From contig NZ_JACHGM010000003.1 in the NCBI RefSeq assembly GCF_014202295.1, positions 1 to 54,214 of the forward strand: a stretch of 54,214 bases of DNA, written 5' to 3'. Shown here piece after piece: positions 17,437 through 25,525 of the stretch. This DNA comes from Borreliella afzelii. GTDB taxonomy: Bacteria > Spirochaetota > Spirochaetia > Borreliales > Borreliaceae. Positions within the stretch are counted from its first letter, which is position 1. The number at the start of each line of letters is the position of its first letter. A program made the translations under genes and the position numbers. The notes beneath the pieces were generated by a model. It was not told the DNA's origin. It did not search any database and worked only from the letters and a program-made list of their open reading frames with translations.

Positions 17437-17754
17437 TTAAGGGGTAGTAGAGGTGGAAGCAGAGGCAGGTGCAGCGGGTTTAGAGGGCATAACAGCATCT
17501 TTCAAGCCTTTAAAGAATCGCCCTGTTTTATGTGCTCCAGAGACTATTTTATTTTTTCCTCTAATTATTATGTCTAGCAAACTTTCATTAGATGTGTTGT
17601 TACCAGCAGCTTCTATTAAGCTTTTTAATGCCTCATTTTGTTCTCTAACAACGATTTCTTTAATTCTTGTTTCTTGTTCTTGAGAAAATCCCCTACTGTC
17701 CATATTACAGGATAATATTAGCGCTGGCAATAAAATATATTTTATTTTAAACAT
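17437..17754 (-). CDS. small lipoprotein of unknown family (105 aa)
   Basis: I start at the ATG at 17754, because AAAGGAG lies 6 bases upstream and the protein then begins with a normal lipoprotein signal ending LILSC (Cys16); the longer frame adds six non-signal residues. The mature part has a charged helix (QEQETRIKEIVVREQNEALKSL), a basic middle (GRFFKGLKDAVMP) and an unusual Ala/Pro/Ser/Thr tail (SKPAAPASASTSTTP). I do not recognise the family. It sits between dbpBA and the terminase genes. Confidence 0.65.
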   Translation of the reverse strand: MFKIKYILLPALILSCNMDSRGFSQEQETRIKEIVVREQNEALKSLIEAAGNNTSNESLLDIIIRGKNKIVSGAHKTGRFFKGLKDAVMPSKPAAPASASTSTTP

Positions 17755-17840
17755 TTCTTTCTCCTTTACCATTTATTTTGTTCTATTTAAAAATATAGAT
17801 CTTTAAATTAAATATTCACAATAAAAACATTTAATTTTTC

Positions 17841-17869
17841 TTGAGTTTTTAAAAAAACTTAATTAAAAT
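17841..17869 (+). promoter_or_regulatory. terminase promoter abutting the ATG (leaderless)
   Basis: TTGAGT (17841-17846), 17-base spacer, TAAAAT (17864-17869). Seven bases after the -10 is the A of the BBA30 ATG at 17876, and there is no GGAG-like site, so the mRNA is predicted to be leaderless. Confidence 0.6.
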
Positions 17870-17875
17870 AAAATA

Positions 17876-18469
17876 ATGATATTTAAAAATAGAAAAGAAG
17901 AATATATTTTTTTATTTAAAAAAGGTTTAAAAGATTTAGATATTGCTCAAATTCTGGGTGTTGGCGAATCTTTTGTAACAAAAGCACGAAACAAATATTT
18001 TAAATCCAATGATTCTGTTTGTAAAAAGAACTTTTTTTCTAGTGATTCAACAATAGAGAATGCTTCTAAAGCATCCTTTAATCAGGACGATTTTGACAAT
18101 TTGGCGCTATTTGCTATAAAAAAGTCCTTTGAGTTAGAAAATGCTAAAAATGAGACTGAAAGATTATTTTATGAGATAGTTTGTTCTTTTATTGATTCCC
18201 ATCACAGATATAAAAATCTCAGTTTAAAATCAATAAAAAAAGAGGCATTAATTTTAGACTTAAAAATTAGTAAGCTTCAAAGTGAGATTGAAAGCAATAA
18301 AAAAAGAGGCTTTAAAGGTGATGAAGGGCTTGAAATAGAGCTTACTTCCAAGATTAAAAAGAGAGAAGAGCTTGAAAAGGAGCTTATTAACATTTGCATG
18401 AGAGAAGATTATGATACCCTTGTTAAACTTAAATCTATTTTAAGTAGTAAGAATTTAAAATTGGAGTAA
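17876..18469 (+). CDS. DUF603 protein, probable small terminase subunit (BBA30)
   Basis: A 197-aa protein with an N-terminal helix-turn-helix-like stretch (LFKKGLKDLDIAQILGVGESFVTKARNKYF, about residues 13-42) and a C-terminal coiled coil (residues 125-185). Small terminases have a DNA-binding N-terminus and oligomerising helices, and the gene sits 3 bases before the large subunit, so the role is inferred with fair confidence. No ribosome binding site precedes the ATG. Confidence 0.7.
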   Translation: MIFKNRKEEYIFLFKKGLKDLDIAQILGVGESFVTKARNKYFKSNDSVCKKNFFSSDSTIENASKASFNQDDFDNLALFAIKKSFELENAKNETERLFYEIVCSFIDSHHRYKNLSLKSIKKEALILDLKISKLQSEIESNKKRGFKGDEGLEIELTSKIKKREELEKELINICMREDYDTLVKLKSILSSKNLKLE

Positions 18470-18472
18470 AAT

Positions 18473-19825
18473 TTGAAATTTTCAAGATCTTTAATCTTTC
18501 TCAATCTTCAGAAAAAGTTTAAAAATAAATTTAATATCAATATTTTGGATTATATTAAGCCAAGACCAATCAATATTGGTTTTAAAGATTTTGAAAACCA
18601 ATATTTAACCACTAAGCAGAAAGAAGTGCTTTTTGACATAGAAAGTCATACTTATTCAAAAGTAATATTTAGTGGCGGGATTGCAAGTGGTAAGACATTT
18701 TTAGCCTCATATTTGCTTATTAAAAAGCTTATTGAAAACAAATCTTTTTATGAGCAAGATACTAATAATTTTATTATAGGCAATTCTATTGGTTTGTTAA
18801 TGACAAATACTATAAAGCAAATAGAAAAGATTTGCGGGCTATTAGGAATTGATTATCAGAAAAAGAAAAGCGGGCAATCTTTTTGTAAAATAGCAGGGCT
18901 TGAGCTTAATATTTATGGGGGTAAAAACAGAGATGCTTTTTCTAAGATTCGAGGGGGCAATAGTGCAATAATTTATGTAAATGAAGCAACAGTAATCCAC
19001 AAAGAAACTTTGCTTGAGGTAATGAAAAGGCTTAGAAAGGGCAAATCAATTATTATTTTTGATACAAATCCCGAAAGCCCAGCACATTATTTTAAAACAG
19101 ACTATATTGAAAATACAGATGTTTTTAAAACATATAATTTTACAACGTATGACAACCCTTTAAATTCAGCAGATTTTATTGAAACCCAGGAGAAGCTTTA
19201 CAAACATTTTCCTGCTTATAAGGCCCGAGTACTTTATGGAGAGTGGGTGTTAAATGAATCTTCATTGTTTAATGAAATGATTTTTAACCAAGATTATGAA
19301 TTTAAAAGTCCAATAATGTACATTGATCCTGCATTCTCAGTAGGTGGGGACAATACAGCTGTTTGTGTTTTAGAACGCACTTTTGATAAGTTTTATGCAT
19401 ATATTTATCAAAGCCAAAAACCAATAAGTGATAGCTTAATGCTTAGCTCTATTCAAGTTTTAATAGAAAATTTCAATGTAAATACGGTTTATATTGAGGA
19501 GAGAGATAGTACCAAAGGGGATGGAATTTTGACCAAAACAATTCTTTTTCTAAGAAATAAGAGTTTTTGTTATTTTAGAGTTGCGCCAATAAAACCCTTG
19601 AGCAATAAGTTTAAAAGAATATGTGCTTTAATTCCTTTGTTTGAAAGCCGCAAAATAGAATTTTTAAAAATAGTAAGCAAAAATGTAATAGCTGATATTT
19701 ACAGCTACAAAGGCGACGGCAAAACAAAAGATGATGCACTCGATTCTCTTGCAAATTCTTATCTTCTTTTAACATTAAATTATAAAGAAAAATTATTACA
19801 TTTTGGAAAGTTTAAATATTTATAA
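18473..19825 (+). CDS. phage terminase large subunit (BBA31)
   Basis: A 450-aa PBSX-type packaging ATPase/nuclease, start TTG with TTGGAG 7 bases upstream. Walker A SGGIASGKT at residues 67-75, Walker B IIYVNEA at 166-172, coupling motif FDTNPESP at 196-203. Nuclease acidic residues are visible in YIDPAF (Asp285), YIEERD (about 341-345) and KDDALDSL (Asp420-421). All catalytic motifs are intact, so it should be able to cut and pump DNA into a prohead. cp32 carries a homolog. About 300 bases follow without a gene. Confidence 0.88.
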   Translation: MKFSRSLIFLNLQKKFKNKFNINILDYIKPRPINIGFKDFENQYLTTKQKEVLFDIESHTYSKVIFSGGIASGKTFLASYLLIKKLIENKSFYEQDTNNFIIGNSIGLLMTNTIKQIEKICGLLGIDYQKKKSGQSFCKIAGLELNIYGGKNRDAFSKIRGGNSAIIYVNEATVIHKETLLEVMKRLRKGKSIIIFDTNPESPAHYFKTDYIENTDVFKTYNFTTYDNPLNSADFIETQEKLYKHFPAYKARVLYGEWVLNESSLFNEMIFNQDYEFKSPIMYIDPAFSVGGDNTAVCVLERTFDKFYAYIYQSQKPISDSLMLSSIQVLIENFNVNTVYIEERDSTKGDGILTKTILFLRNKSFCYFRVAPIKPLSNKFKRICALIPLFESRKIEFLKIVSKNVIADIYSYKGDGKTKDDALDSLANSYLLLTLNYKEKLLHFGKFKYL

Positions 19826-20123
19826 TTTGATCTAAATTTTTAGTTATTAATTTAAGTTTGTAATTAACAACCATTTTAAAATTTTTTATTTTTCGTACTC
19901 TCTTTGATTAAAATTGGCTTTGCCCCAAGCTAAGGTAAGATTAAATAAATTTAAAATAATTAAATATTTTTTTAAAAAAATTGCAATTTTTTTAAAAAAA
20001 ACAAGGCCAAAATTAAATATTTTAAAATCTTTGAAAAATTAATTTTTAATTTAATTGTTTGGTAAATTTTATTTACATGAATTATAATTGAATTTCTATA
20101 AATTCTTATTTTAAGGAGTTGTT

Positions 20124-20549
20124 ATGAAAAACAGATTTTTTTTTATATATTTATCATCAGCTTTAGTTTTTTTGTTTAGCTGTAATGGTTTTTTGACACT
20201 TGAAAGCAAAGAAAGATCAAGCTTTACAGATAAACAAAGAATAAGTATTTTAGAGACCATCAAAAACCACTATAATGGCGACTCTGAAAAAATAGCTAGA
20301 GTTGACAAATATTTTGATCGATTAGAGGATTCTCAAAAAGATGTTTTTTTACAATTGTTTTCGGCTGGATTTGACTATATAAACTCTAAAGAATCAGAAC
20401 CTAAAGAATCAGCAAATAGAAGAGCTAATTTAGATGCTTTAAAAAGTAATTTTGAATCCAAACTAAAACAGCTTAATTACACAGAAGAAGATTTTAATAA
20501 ATTGGTAGACGACTTTAATGAGTTTGTTGATCCTAAGCCCACTTCTTAG
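20124..20549 (+). CDS. lipoprotein of unknown function (141 aa, BBA32-BBA33 region)
   Basis: A 141-aa lipoprotein: signal ending LVFLFSC (Cys20), then two charged helical segments (DKQRISILETIKNHYNGD and LDALKSNFESKLKQLNYTEEDFNKL) separated by a Glu/Ser-rich link. The ATG follows AAGGAG at 7 bases. The first helix weakly recalls Mlp-type lipoproteins. I cannot assign a B31 ortholog with confidence. It lies downstream of the terminase genes after about 300 bases and probably has its own promoter. Confidence 0.7.
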   Translation: MKNRFFFIYLSSALVFLFSCNGFLTLESKERSSFTDKQRISILETIKNHYNGDSEKIARVDKYFDRLEDSQKDVFLQLFSAGFDYINSKESEPKESANRRANLDALKSNFESKLKQLNYTEEDFNKLVDDFNEFVDPKPTS

Positions 20550-20681
20550 CAGAATATATTTAATTTAAGAAAATTTAAACAAGTTGATTATAAAAATGTA
20601 TTATTTAATAGTTTTGATAATTTAAAAAGACCAATTAGGCATTTTTTATCTATTCAAATTGTATTTCAAGGGGAGAGAAAT

Positions 20682-20876
20682 ATGAGAATGGCCTTTTTAC
20701 TTTTTTTTTTAATATGGCTTTTTGGTTGTAGTTCTTTTAATGCGCACAATAAAGATTCATTAGCATCCCATAATAAGGAGAAAACCTCTAATTATAACAG
20801 AGAATATTATCAGAGGAACAGAGAAAAACTTAAATTAAGAGCAAGAGAGCGATATCGTAGAAATAGAAGGAATTAA
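20682..20876 (+). CDS. very small arginine-rich lipoprotein (BBA32-like)
   Basis: A 64-aa protein: lipoprotein signal ending LIWLFGC (Cys16), a polar tether, then an extremely basic end (residues 42-64) with eleven or so Arg in a pattern YYQRN REKLKLRARERY. AAGGGGAGAG precedes the ATG at 6 bases, supporting a real gene. The tail resembles the basic repeats found at the start of phage HNH proteins but there is no nuclease domain. Binding to polyanions (heparan chains, DNA) is plausible and inferred. Confidence 0.65.
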   Translation: MRMAFLLFFLIWLFGCSSFNAHNKDSLASHNKEKTSNYNREYYQRNREKLKLRARERYRRNRRN

Positions 20877-21038
20877 ATTAAATATAAAGAATTAAACTTA
20901 TTAAAAATTTAAAAGTAATTTTAATATTAAGCAATATATTTAAGTTGATTGGTGAATTTATGTAAAAGATAGATGTGTTAAATATTTAGAATATTTTATG
21001 GTTTTGAAATAAATTGAATTTTAATTAGGAGAATATAC

Positions 21039-21578
21039 ATGAAGAGATATATTTATGTGTATATATTGGTAATAATAGTAAATTCTTGTTATTTAAATGA
21101 TTTTTCTAGTATGAATAAAAGTAGCCTTAATAAATATGATTTAAATTTTAATAAACTTTCTTTACCTGAAAGAGAAAGTGCTATTTTAAAAGTTCAAAGA
21201 AAATTTAAAAGTCTTAATGATAAAATAAGCTCTAGAATTTCTAATTATAATGAGATTAAGGTTAGTAATTTCTTTAACGAATCTAATGAACAAAAAATTA
21301 ATCTTTTAAATAAAATATTAGAGATTTTAAAAGTACAGCACGGTTTAATGGAAAAAAGTAGTAATAGTATAAGCAAACTTAACATGTCAAGTGGAGGTAA
21401 TTATACTGTTTTTGATCCACAGCCAGAATTACGACTTTTAAATCAAAAATATTCAGATATAGATGAAAAATTAAAAGAAATATGCAATTACATTCTTAGT
21501 AACAATGTTGACTTTAATGAGGTTTTAAAAGATCTAACTTCTTTGAAAGAGAGCTCTTTAGCACTAATGCAAAAATAA
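21039..21578 (+). CDS. lipoprotein, probable BBA33 (collagen VI binding)
   Basis: A 179-aa lipoprotein: signal ending IIVNSC (Cys17), followed by three helical segments with heptad-like Leu/Ile spacing (KVQRKFKSLNDKISSRI, INLLNKILEILKVQHG, LKEICNYILSNNVDFNEVLKDL). Position immediately before the converging oppA-5 gene and after a small lipoprotein matches BBA33 of B31, reported to bind collagen type VI. Orthology is by order and general form. TAGGAGAA is 6 bases before the ATG. Confidence 0.68.
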   Translation: MKRYIYVYILVIIVNSCYLNDFSSMNKSSLNKYDLNFNKLSLPERESAILKVQRKFKSLNDKISSRISNYNEIKVSNFFNESNEQKINLLNKILEILKVQHGLMEKSSNSISKLNMSSGGNYTVFDPQPELRLLNQKYSDIDEKLKEICNYILSNNVDFNEVLKDLTSLKESSLALMQK

Positions 21579-21624
21579 GTTTTAATTTATTAATTTTTAA
21601 AGGCTCATTTTTAAAAAACCTTTA

Positions 21625-21658
21625 AAAAAATAGAGCCATTTTTTTGACTCTATTTTTT
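21625..21658. terminator. bidirectional terminator between BBA33-like gene and oppA-5
   Basis: AAAAAATAGAG / CTCTATTTTTT, 11-bp perfect stem with 12-base loop, between two converging genes. A second imperfect GGCTC/GAGCC pairing (about 21602-21637) overlaps it. Confidence 0.75.
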
Positions 21659-21667
21659 AAAAATCAT

Positions 21668-23254
21668 TTAATCTTCTAAAGGTTTTATTTCTGATAGGGC
21701 AAATCTTTCTGAATTGTTGGTGTTCCACCCCGTCCATTTATCATTTCTAAAAAGATAGTTTCCCGCAGCGCTGTATATTGGAATTACTGGGTAATCATTT
21801 TCAATAATTATTTCTTCAGCCTTTTTAAACAATTCTAATCTGATTTTTTCATCCACTTCAAACTTAGATTTACTTATCAGTTCGTTAAGCTCAGGATTTG
21901 AATATCCGTAAGATGAAAAATGAGTGTTTTCAGTTTCAAACATATTAAAGAATGCCATGGGATCTAAATAATCTCCTTGCCAGGACCTTATTGAGATCTC
22001 ATACTGTCCTTTTAAAATGTTTGATACGTAATTATTCCATGTTTCAGGCTCAGTTTCTATATCAATATTTAAAACTTTTTTCCATTGGCTTTGAATAAAA
22101 TTAGCAATTTCCTTTCTAAGGTCATTTTTATTATATTTTATTGTAAGGGTTGGAAATTTTTTTCCATCCGGATATCCAGCTTCGGCTAAAAGTTTTTCTG
22201 CTTTTCGTGGGTTGTATAGTTTTAATTTTTTCCCATAATTATAATTATTAATATTAGGAACCATTTTTCTTGTTGCTTTAAAGTTATTATCAAGCACTCT
22301 GTAAACCAATGTTTCTCTGTCAATCGCAAGAGACAATGCTTCTCTTACTTTTGGATTGTTAAGAGGTTTAACATTTGTGTTTAATGAAAGAAACCCAATT
22401 TGGTTAATGTCAGTTGAATAAAAGTCTTCTCTTAAGATAAGCTCATTAATAAGGCTTAAGGGGATGTTGTTAAAAATAGCATCTATTTCGTTGTGTTCAT
22501 ACATGCTGTAAATTCTGCGGGCGTCGTTTATAGTAACAAATGTAAGCTCACTAATAGCAACGTTTGCAGCATCATAAAATTTTTTATTCTTTTCAAGAGA
22601 TATTTCTTCGTTTAAGATTCTTCTTTTTAGTTTAAAAGGCCCGCTTGTGACCATGTTTTCTGCGCTTGTCCATTTATTTCCAAACTTTTTAATAATATGG
22701 ATAGGAACAGGCATAAATATTGGGTTTGTAAGTATATCAAGAAAATATGTTGTTGGTTGAGAAAGAGTTATTTCTAAAGTTTTCTCATTAATTACTTTTA
22801 TTCCAACTTCATCTGGATTTAATTTTGTTTCGTAAAATTCTTTTGCATTTTTTATTTTTGATGTTAATAGGCTAATATTTGGCAGGCTCTCTTCAGTTTC
22901 TAAGGCCATTATGTATGAGCTTTTAATAGTATCTGCTGTTATTTTAACACCATCACTCCAATAAATGTCGTCTCTTAAATGGAATATATAGCAAGTGTTA
23001 TCGTGAGAAATTTCCCAGTTTTTTGCAAGTCCTGGTCTGTATCCACCTGTTTTAGGATCTCCTCTTAAAAGTCCAATAAATAGTTCATTTATAATTAAAG
23101 TGCCAAATTTATCACTACAAAACTGCGGATCAAGTGTTGTTGGTTCGTTTCCAATTCCAACTCCAAAGATAAAATCATCTTTTGTTTTAGAAATTGTACA
23201 CGAGTTTACAAATATAATTAACAGCGTTAAAAGTGGGATTTTTTTTTTGTTCAT
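21668..23254 (-). CDS. oppAV: oligopeptide-binding lipoprotein OppA-5 (BBA34)
   Basis: A 528-aa extracytoplasmic solute-binding protein (SBP_bac_5 family), full length. The signal ends IIFVNSC (Cys19); family landmarks include GNEPTTLDPQ near residue 36, LRDDIYWSDGVKITAD near 104 and NPKVREALSLAIDRE near 290. It captures peptides in the periplasm for the chromosomally encoded OppBCDF permease; no permease genes are present on this plasmid. AGAGGAG precedes the ATG. OppA-5 is one of five OppA paralogs in B31 and responds to environmental signals. Confidence 0.95.
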   Translation of the reverse strand: MNKKKIPLLTLLIIFVNSCTISKTKDDFIFGVGIGNEPTTLDPQFCSDKFGTLIINELFIGLLRGDPKTGGYRPGLAKNWEISHDNTCYIFHLRDDIYWSDGVKITADTIKSSYIMALETEESLPNISLLTSKIKNAKEFYETKLNPDEVGIKVINEKTLEITLSQPTTYFLDILTNPIFMPVPIHIIKKFGNKWTSAENMVTSGPFKLKRRILNEEISLEKNKKFYDAANVAISELTFVTINDARRIYSMYEHNEIDAIFNNIPLSLINELILREDFYSTDINQIGFLSLNTNVKPLNNPKVREALSLAIDRETLVYRVLDNNFKATRKMVPNINNYNYGKKLKLYNPRKAEKLLAEAGYPDGKKFPTLTIKYNKNDLRKEIANFIQSQWKKVLNIDIETEPETWNNYVSNILKGQYEISIRSWQGDYLDPMAFFNMFETENTHFSSYGYSNPELNELISKSKFEVDEKIRLELFKKAEEIIIENDYPVIPIYSAAGNYLFRNDKWTGWNTNNSERFALSEIKPLED

Positions 23255-23768
23255 AATTATAAGCTCCTCTCTTTATTGTCAATAATTAATTTATTTTATA
23301 GCAAATTATATTGCAATATATTTTTTTAAAATACATTTTACATTTTTGTTAAATATCTTAAAAGGTTTGTTTGGTTTTTTTGGTTATTAATTTAAACGTT
23401 TTCAGTTTAATTAAGATGCAATTGAATCTAAAAAGAGCAAAAGAGAATATTCTTTTTTAAAGAAAAAAAAAGATTAATTGGGTTTAAAACTACAAATAGG
23501 GCCTTAAGGCCCTATTTGTAGTTTTAAAGAAGTTTTCAATGAATTGTTAATTTATAACAATAAACAAGTATATATCTCACTATAGTTTTTTTCAAATAAA
23601 ATTTAGACTTTTATTTTGGGCCTTAGAACTTTTGTAAGAAATAAAATTTAAGTTTTGATTATTTTATTTTTAATAGCAAAGAACAAAATTAATCAGGGTG
23701 ATTTTTTGTATTGTTTGATAATGTTGAAAAATGAACTATAATGGCGACTTATTTCATGGGAGGTTTTA
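23255..23768. other. 514-base divergent intergenic region with a 46-bp palindrome
   Basis: Lies between two genes transcribed away from each other (oppA-5 and BBA36) and has no credible ORF. A perfect 46-bp palindrome occupies 23483-23528. Because neither flanking gene ends here, the hairpin suggests an unannotated short transcript or a DNA-level structure. Confidence 0.6.
23483..23528. repeat. perfect 46-bp palindrome
   Basis: Arms of 23 bases, axis 23505/23506, centre GGGCCTTAAGGCCC, the longest uninterrupted internal stem I found in the window. As RNA it would form a very stable hairpin. It is not directly followed by a T run on either strand. Confidence 0.85.
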
Positions 23769-24449
23769 ATGAAAGGAATAAGTATTTTATCATTACTATT
23801 ATTGGCATTTTCTTGCAAACAATATGGTAGTGTTAAGGCACTCACAGAAATTGCTTCTGATTCTGGAGATAATAATTCTCTTGTCGTTAGTGATAATTTA
23901 GCAGCTAAAGAGCTGATTGCCGAAAAAGGGCCTACTTTAACATCACAGGAATCTGAAAGATTAGAGGCTTTAAAAACCTTTTTAAAAGACGCAATGGGTG
24001 TTAATGGTAAAACAGGCGATACAAAAGCCGAGTACGACAAATCTTATAAAGAATTTTTTGATTGGCTTTCTAAGGATGTTAACAAACAAAAAGAGTTTGT
24101 AAGTTGTTTTAACAATATTTGTGGCATTGTTACTAAAGCAGTAGATGCAAGCAAGCAAAGGTATAAGGGCAATCAACAATCCTTAGGTTTTAATGAATAT
24201 GTTTGTTATGATATTAAAACCAGAACTGGAGATGATTTAAGTTTGTTTTTCCAAAAAGTAGCTGATGCATTTGGTACTGAAGAGTACAAAAAGAAAGATG
24301 AGGATAATGATGAGAATAATCAAAAGCCTGAGAAATGCAATGAAGAGATTTTCAAAGTAATCAAAAGAGTGTTTACAGAAAGTGATAGTAATAATGAATT
24401 GAGAGATTTGAAAAATTTAAATAGTTATAATTTAAAGAGTAATAAATAG
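23769..24449 (+). CDS. lipoprotein BBA36
   Basis: A 226-aa lipoprotein: signal ending LLAFSC (Cys16). Residues about 55-110 (LTSQESERLEALKTFLKD ... YKEFFDWLSKD) form an Mlp-like helical pair, and four further cysteines occur at FVSCFNNIC, VCYD and EKCNEE, unusual for this proteome and compatible with disulfides outside the cell. The acidic, Asn-rich end is unstructured. Position and form match BBA36, a surface lipoprotein of unknown role. The ATG follows GGGAGG at 7 bases. Confidence 0.78.
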   Translation: MKGISILSLLLLAFSCKQYGSVKALTEIASDSGDNNSLVVSDNLAAKELIAEKGPTLTSQESERLEALKTFLKDAMGVNGKTGDTKAEYDKSYKEFFDWLSKDVNKQKEFVSCFNNICGIVTKAVDASKQRYKGNQQSLGFNEYVCYDIKTRTGDDLSLFFQKVADAFGTEEYKKKDEDNDENNQKPEKCNEEIFKVIKRVFTESDSNNELRDLKNLNSYNLKSNK

Positions 24450-24483
24450 GAATGTTTAACATTTGAGGTATGTTTTATATAAA

Positions 24484-24515
24484 AGGCAGGTTCTAATGAG
24501 AACTTGTCTTTTTTG
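24484..24515 (+). terminator. terminator after BBA36
   Basis: AGGCAGGTTCT-AATG-AGAACTTGTCT, stem with G-U pairs, followed by six T. Confidence 0.75.
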
Positions 24516-24566
24516 TGCTTTAAGAGACTTTTGAAGTACCTTTTCAAGGTTGTATCTTTTTAGGTT

Positions 24567-25175
24567 ATGGGTGATAATAACAACGCAAAGAGTAATTTTC
24601 AAGATTTTAAATTTAATAATGTTGAATTTGCCAAAGAATTATCAACGCAAGTTATCAAGGCTTCTTTAACAATAGAGGCCAATTTAAATAAAATTTTAAA
24701 GACAAAAAATTTGGATGATGCTTGCTTAAAGGCCGAAAACTCAAAATTAAAACTTATTTCTACGGTTAAGCTAGCTAAAAAACTAAACAACCATTTACTC
24801 TTAGAATTTGATAAAATTCCTTTTGATTTTGATATTCCCATAACATTTAGCATTGTTGACAAGATTTTAAAAGTATTTTATTGGACAATAGTCAATTTTG
24901 ATTCTCATACTGTAAATGAAATTGAATTAATAGGGTTAAAAGAGCTGGAGTTTTTATATGAAGAGGAAGAAGGAATGAAATCTGCAGAAGAAGAGATTAG
25001 TAATATTAAAAATCTTAAAGAAAGAGAATTTCTTTCCGGGTTGCTTTTAGTTATGAAATTTACATTTCAAGCAGACAAAGCCTTAATAAAAGCAATCAAG
25101 GCGTCTCTTTTAGCAACGGCATTTATTGCTCAACGGGGAATAGAAGGCAAGCAGATTTTATTTTTTTATATTTAA
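24567..25175 (+). CDS. hypothetical protein BBA37
   Basis: A 202-aa protein without a signal peptide; helical, with an acidic centre (ELEFLYEEEEGMKSAEEEI) and a hydrophobic segment near the end (ALIKAIKASLLATAFIAQRG). I do not recognise a family beyond its lp54 place between BBA36 and the portal gene. It has only a weak AGG before the ATG. A possible TTGAAG-16-TATCTT promoter (24531-24558) would start transcription about two bases before the ATG, so it too may be leaderless. Strong terminators flank it. Confidence 0.6.
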   Translation: MGDNNNAKSNFQDFKFNNVEFAKELSTQVIKASLTIEANLNKILKTKNLDDACLKAENSKLKLISTVKLAKKLNNHLLLEFDKIPFDFDIPITFSIVDKILKVFYWTIVNFDSHTVNEIELIGLKELEFLYEEEEGMKSAEEEISNIKNLKEREFLSGLLLVMKFTFQADKALIKAIKASLLATAFIAQRGIEGKQILFFYI

Positions 25176-25206
25176 TGTATATTGGTTTGATTTTCAAATG
25201 TGTTTA

Positions 25207-25248
25207 AATATTAAAAGGTAGAGAACTGGCTCTCTACCTTTTTAATAT
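25207..25248 (+). terminator. terminator after BBA37
   Basis: AAAAGGTAGAGA / TCTCTACCTTTT with ACTGGC loop; pairing extends to about 19 bases per arm with one bulge. The 280 bases from here to the portal promoter hold no gene that I can support. Confidence 0.8.
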
Positions 25249-25489
25249 TTATTGGGATTGGATAAAGTATTAATTTATTTTCTTTTTAATATCAATTTAT
25301 AATGTTCATCTTTTAACAATGCGTGTAACAGTAAAGAGAATATTTTGTAAATTTTTACTTATATTCTTAAATTAATATTAGCATAAATATGCTAAAACGT
25401 ATTAGTTTTTTATAAAATTTTAAATGAATTTTGATATTTAAATCATATACATAAATATTATTTGATAATTCATATTAAATAATAATAAT

Positions 25490-25517
25490 TTGCACAAAAG
25501 ACAGTTTTTGATATAAT
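25490..25517 (+). promoter_or_regulatory. head-operon promoter abutting the ATG (leaderless)
   Basis: TTGCAC (25490-25495), 16-base spacer, extended -10 TGATATAAT (TATAAT at 25512-25517). The predicted start, near 25524, is within 2 bases of the portal ATG at 25526, and no ribosome binding site exists. Confidence 0.62.
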
Positions 25518-25525
25518 AATATTTA

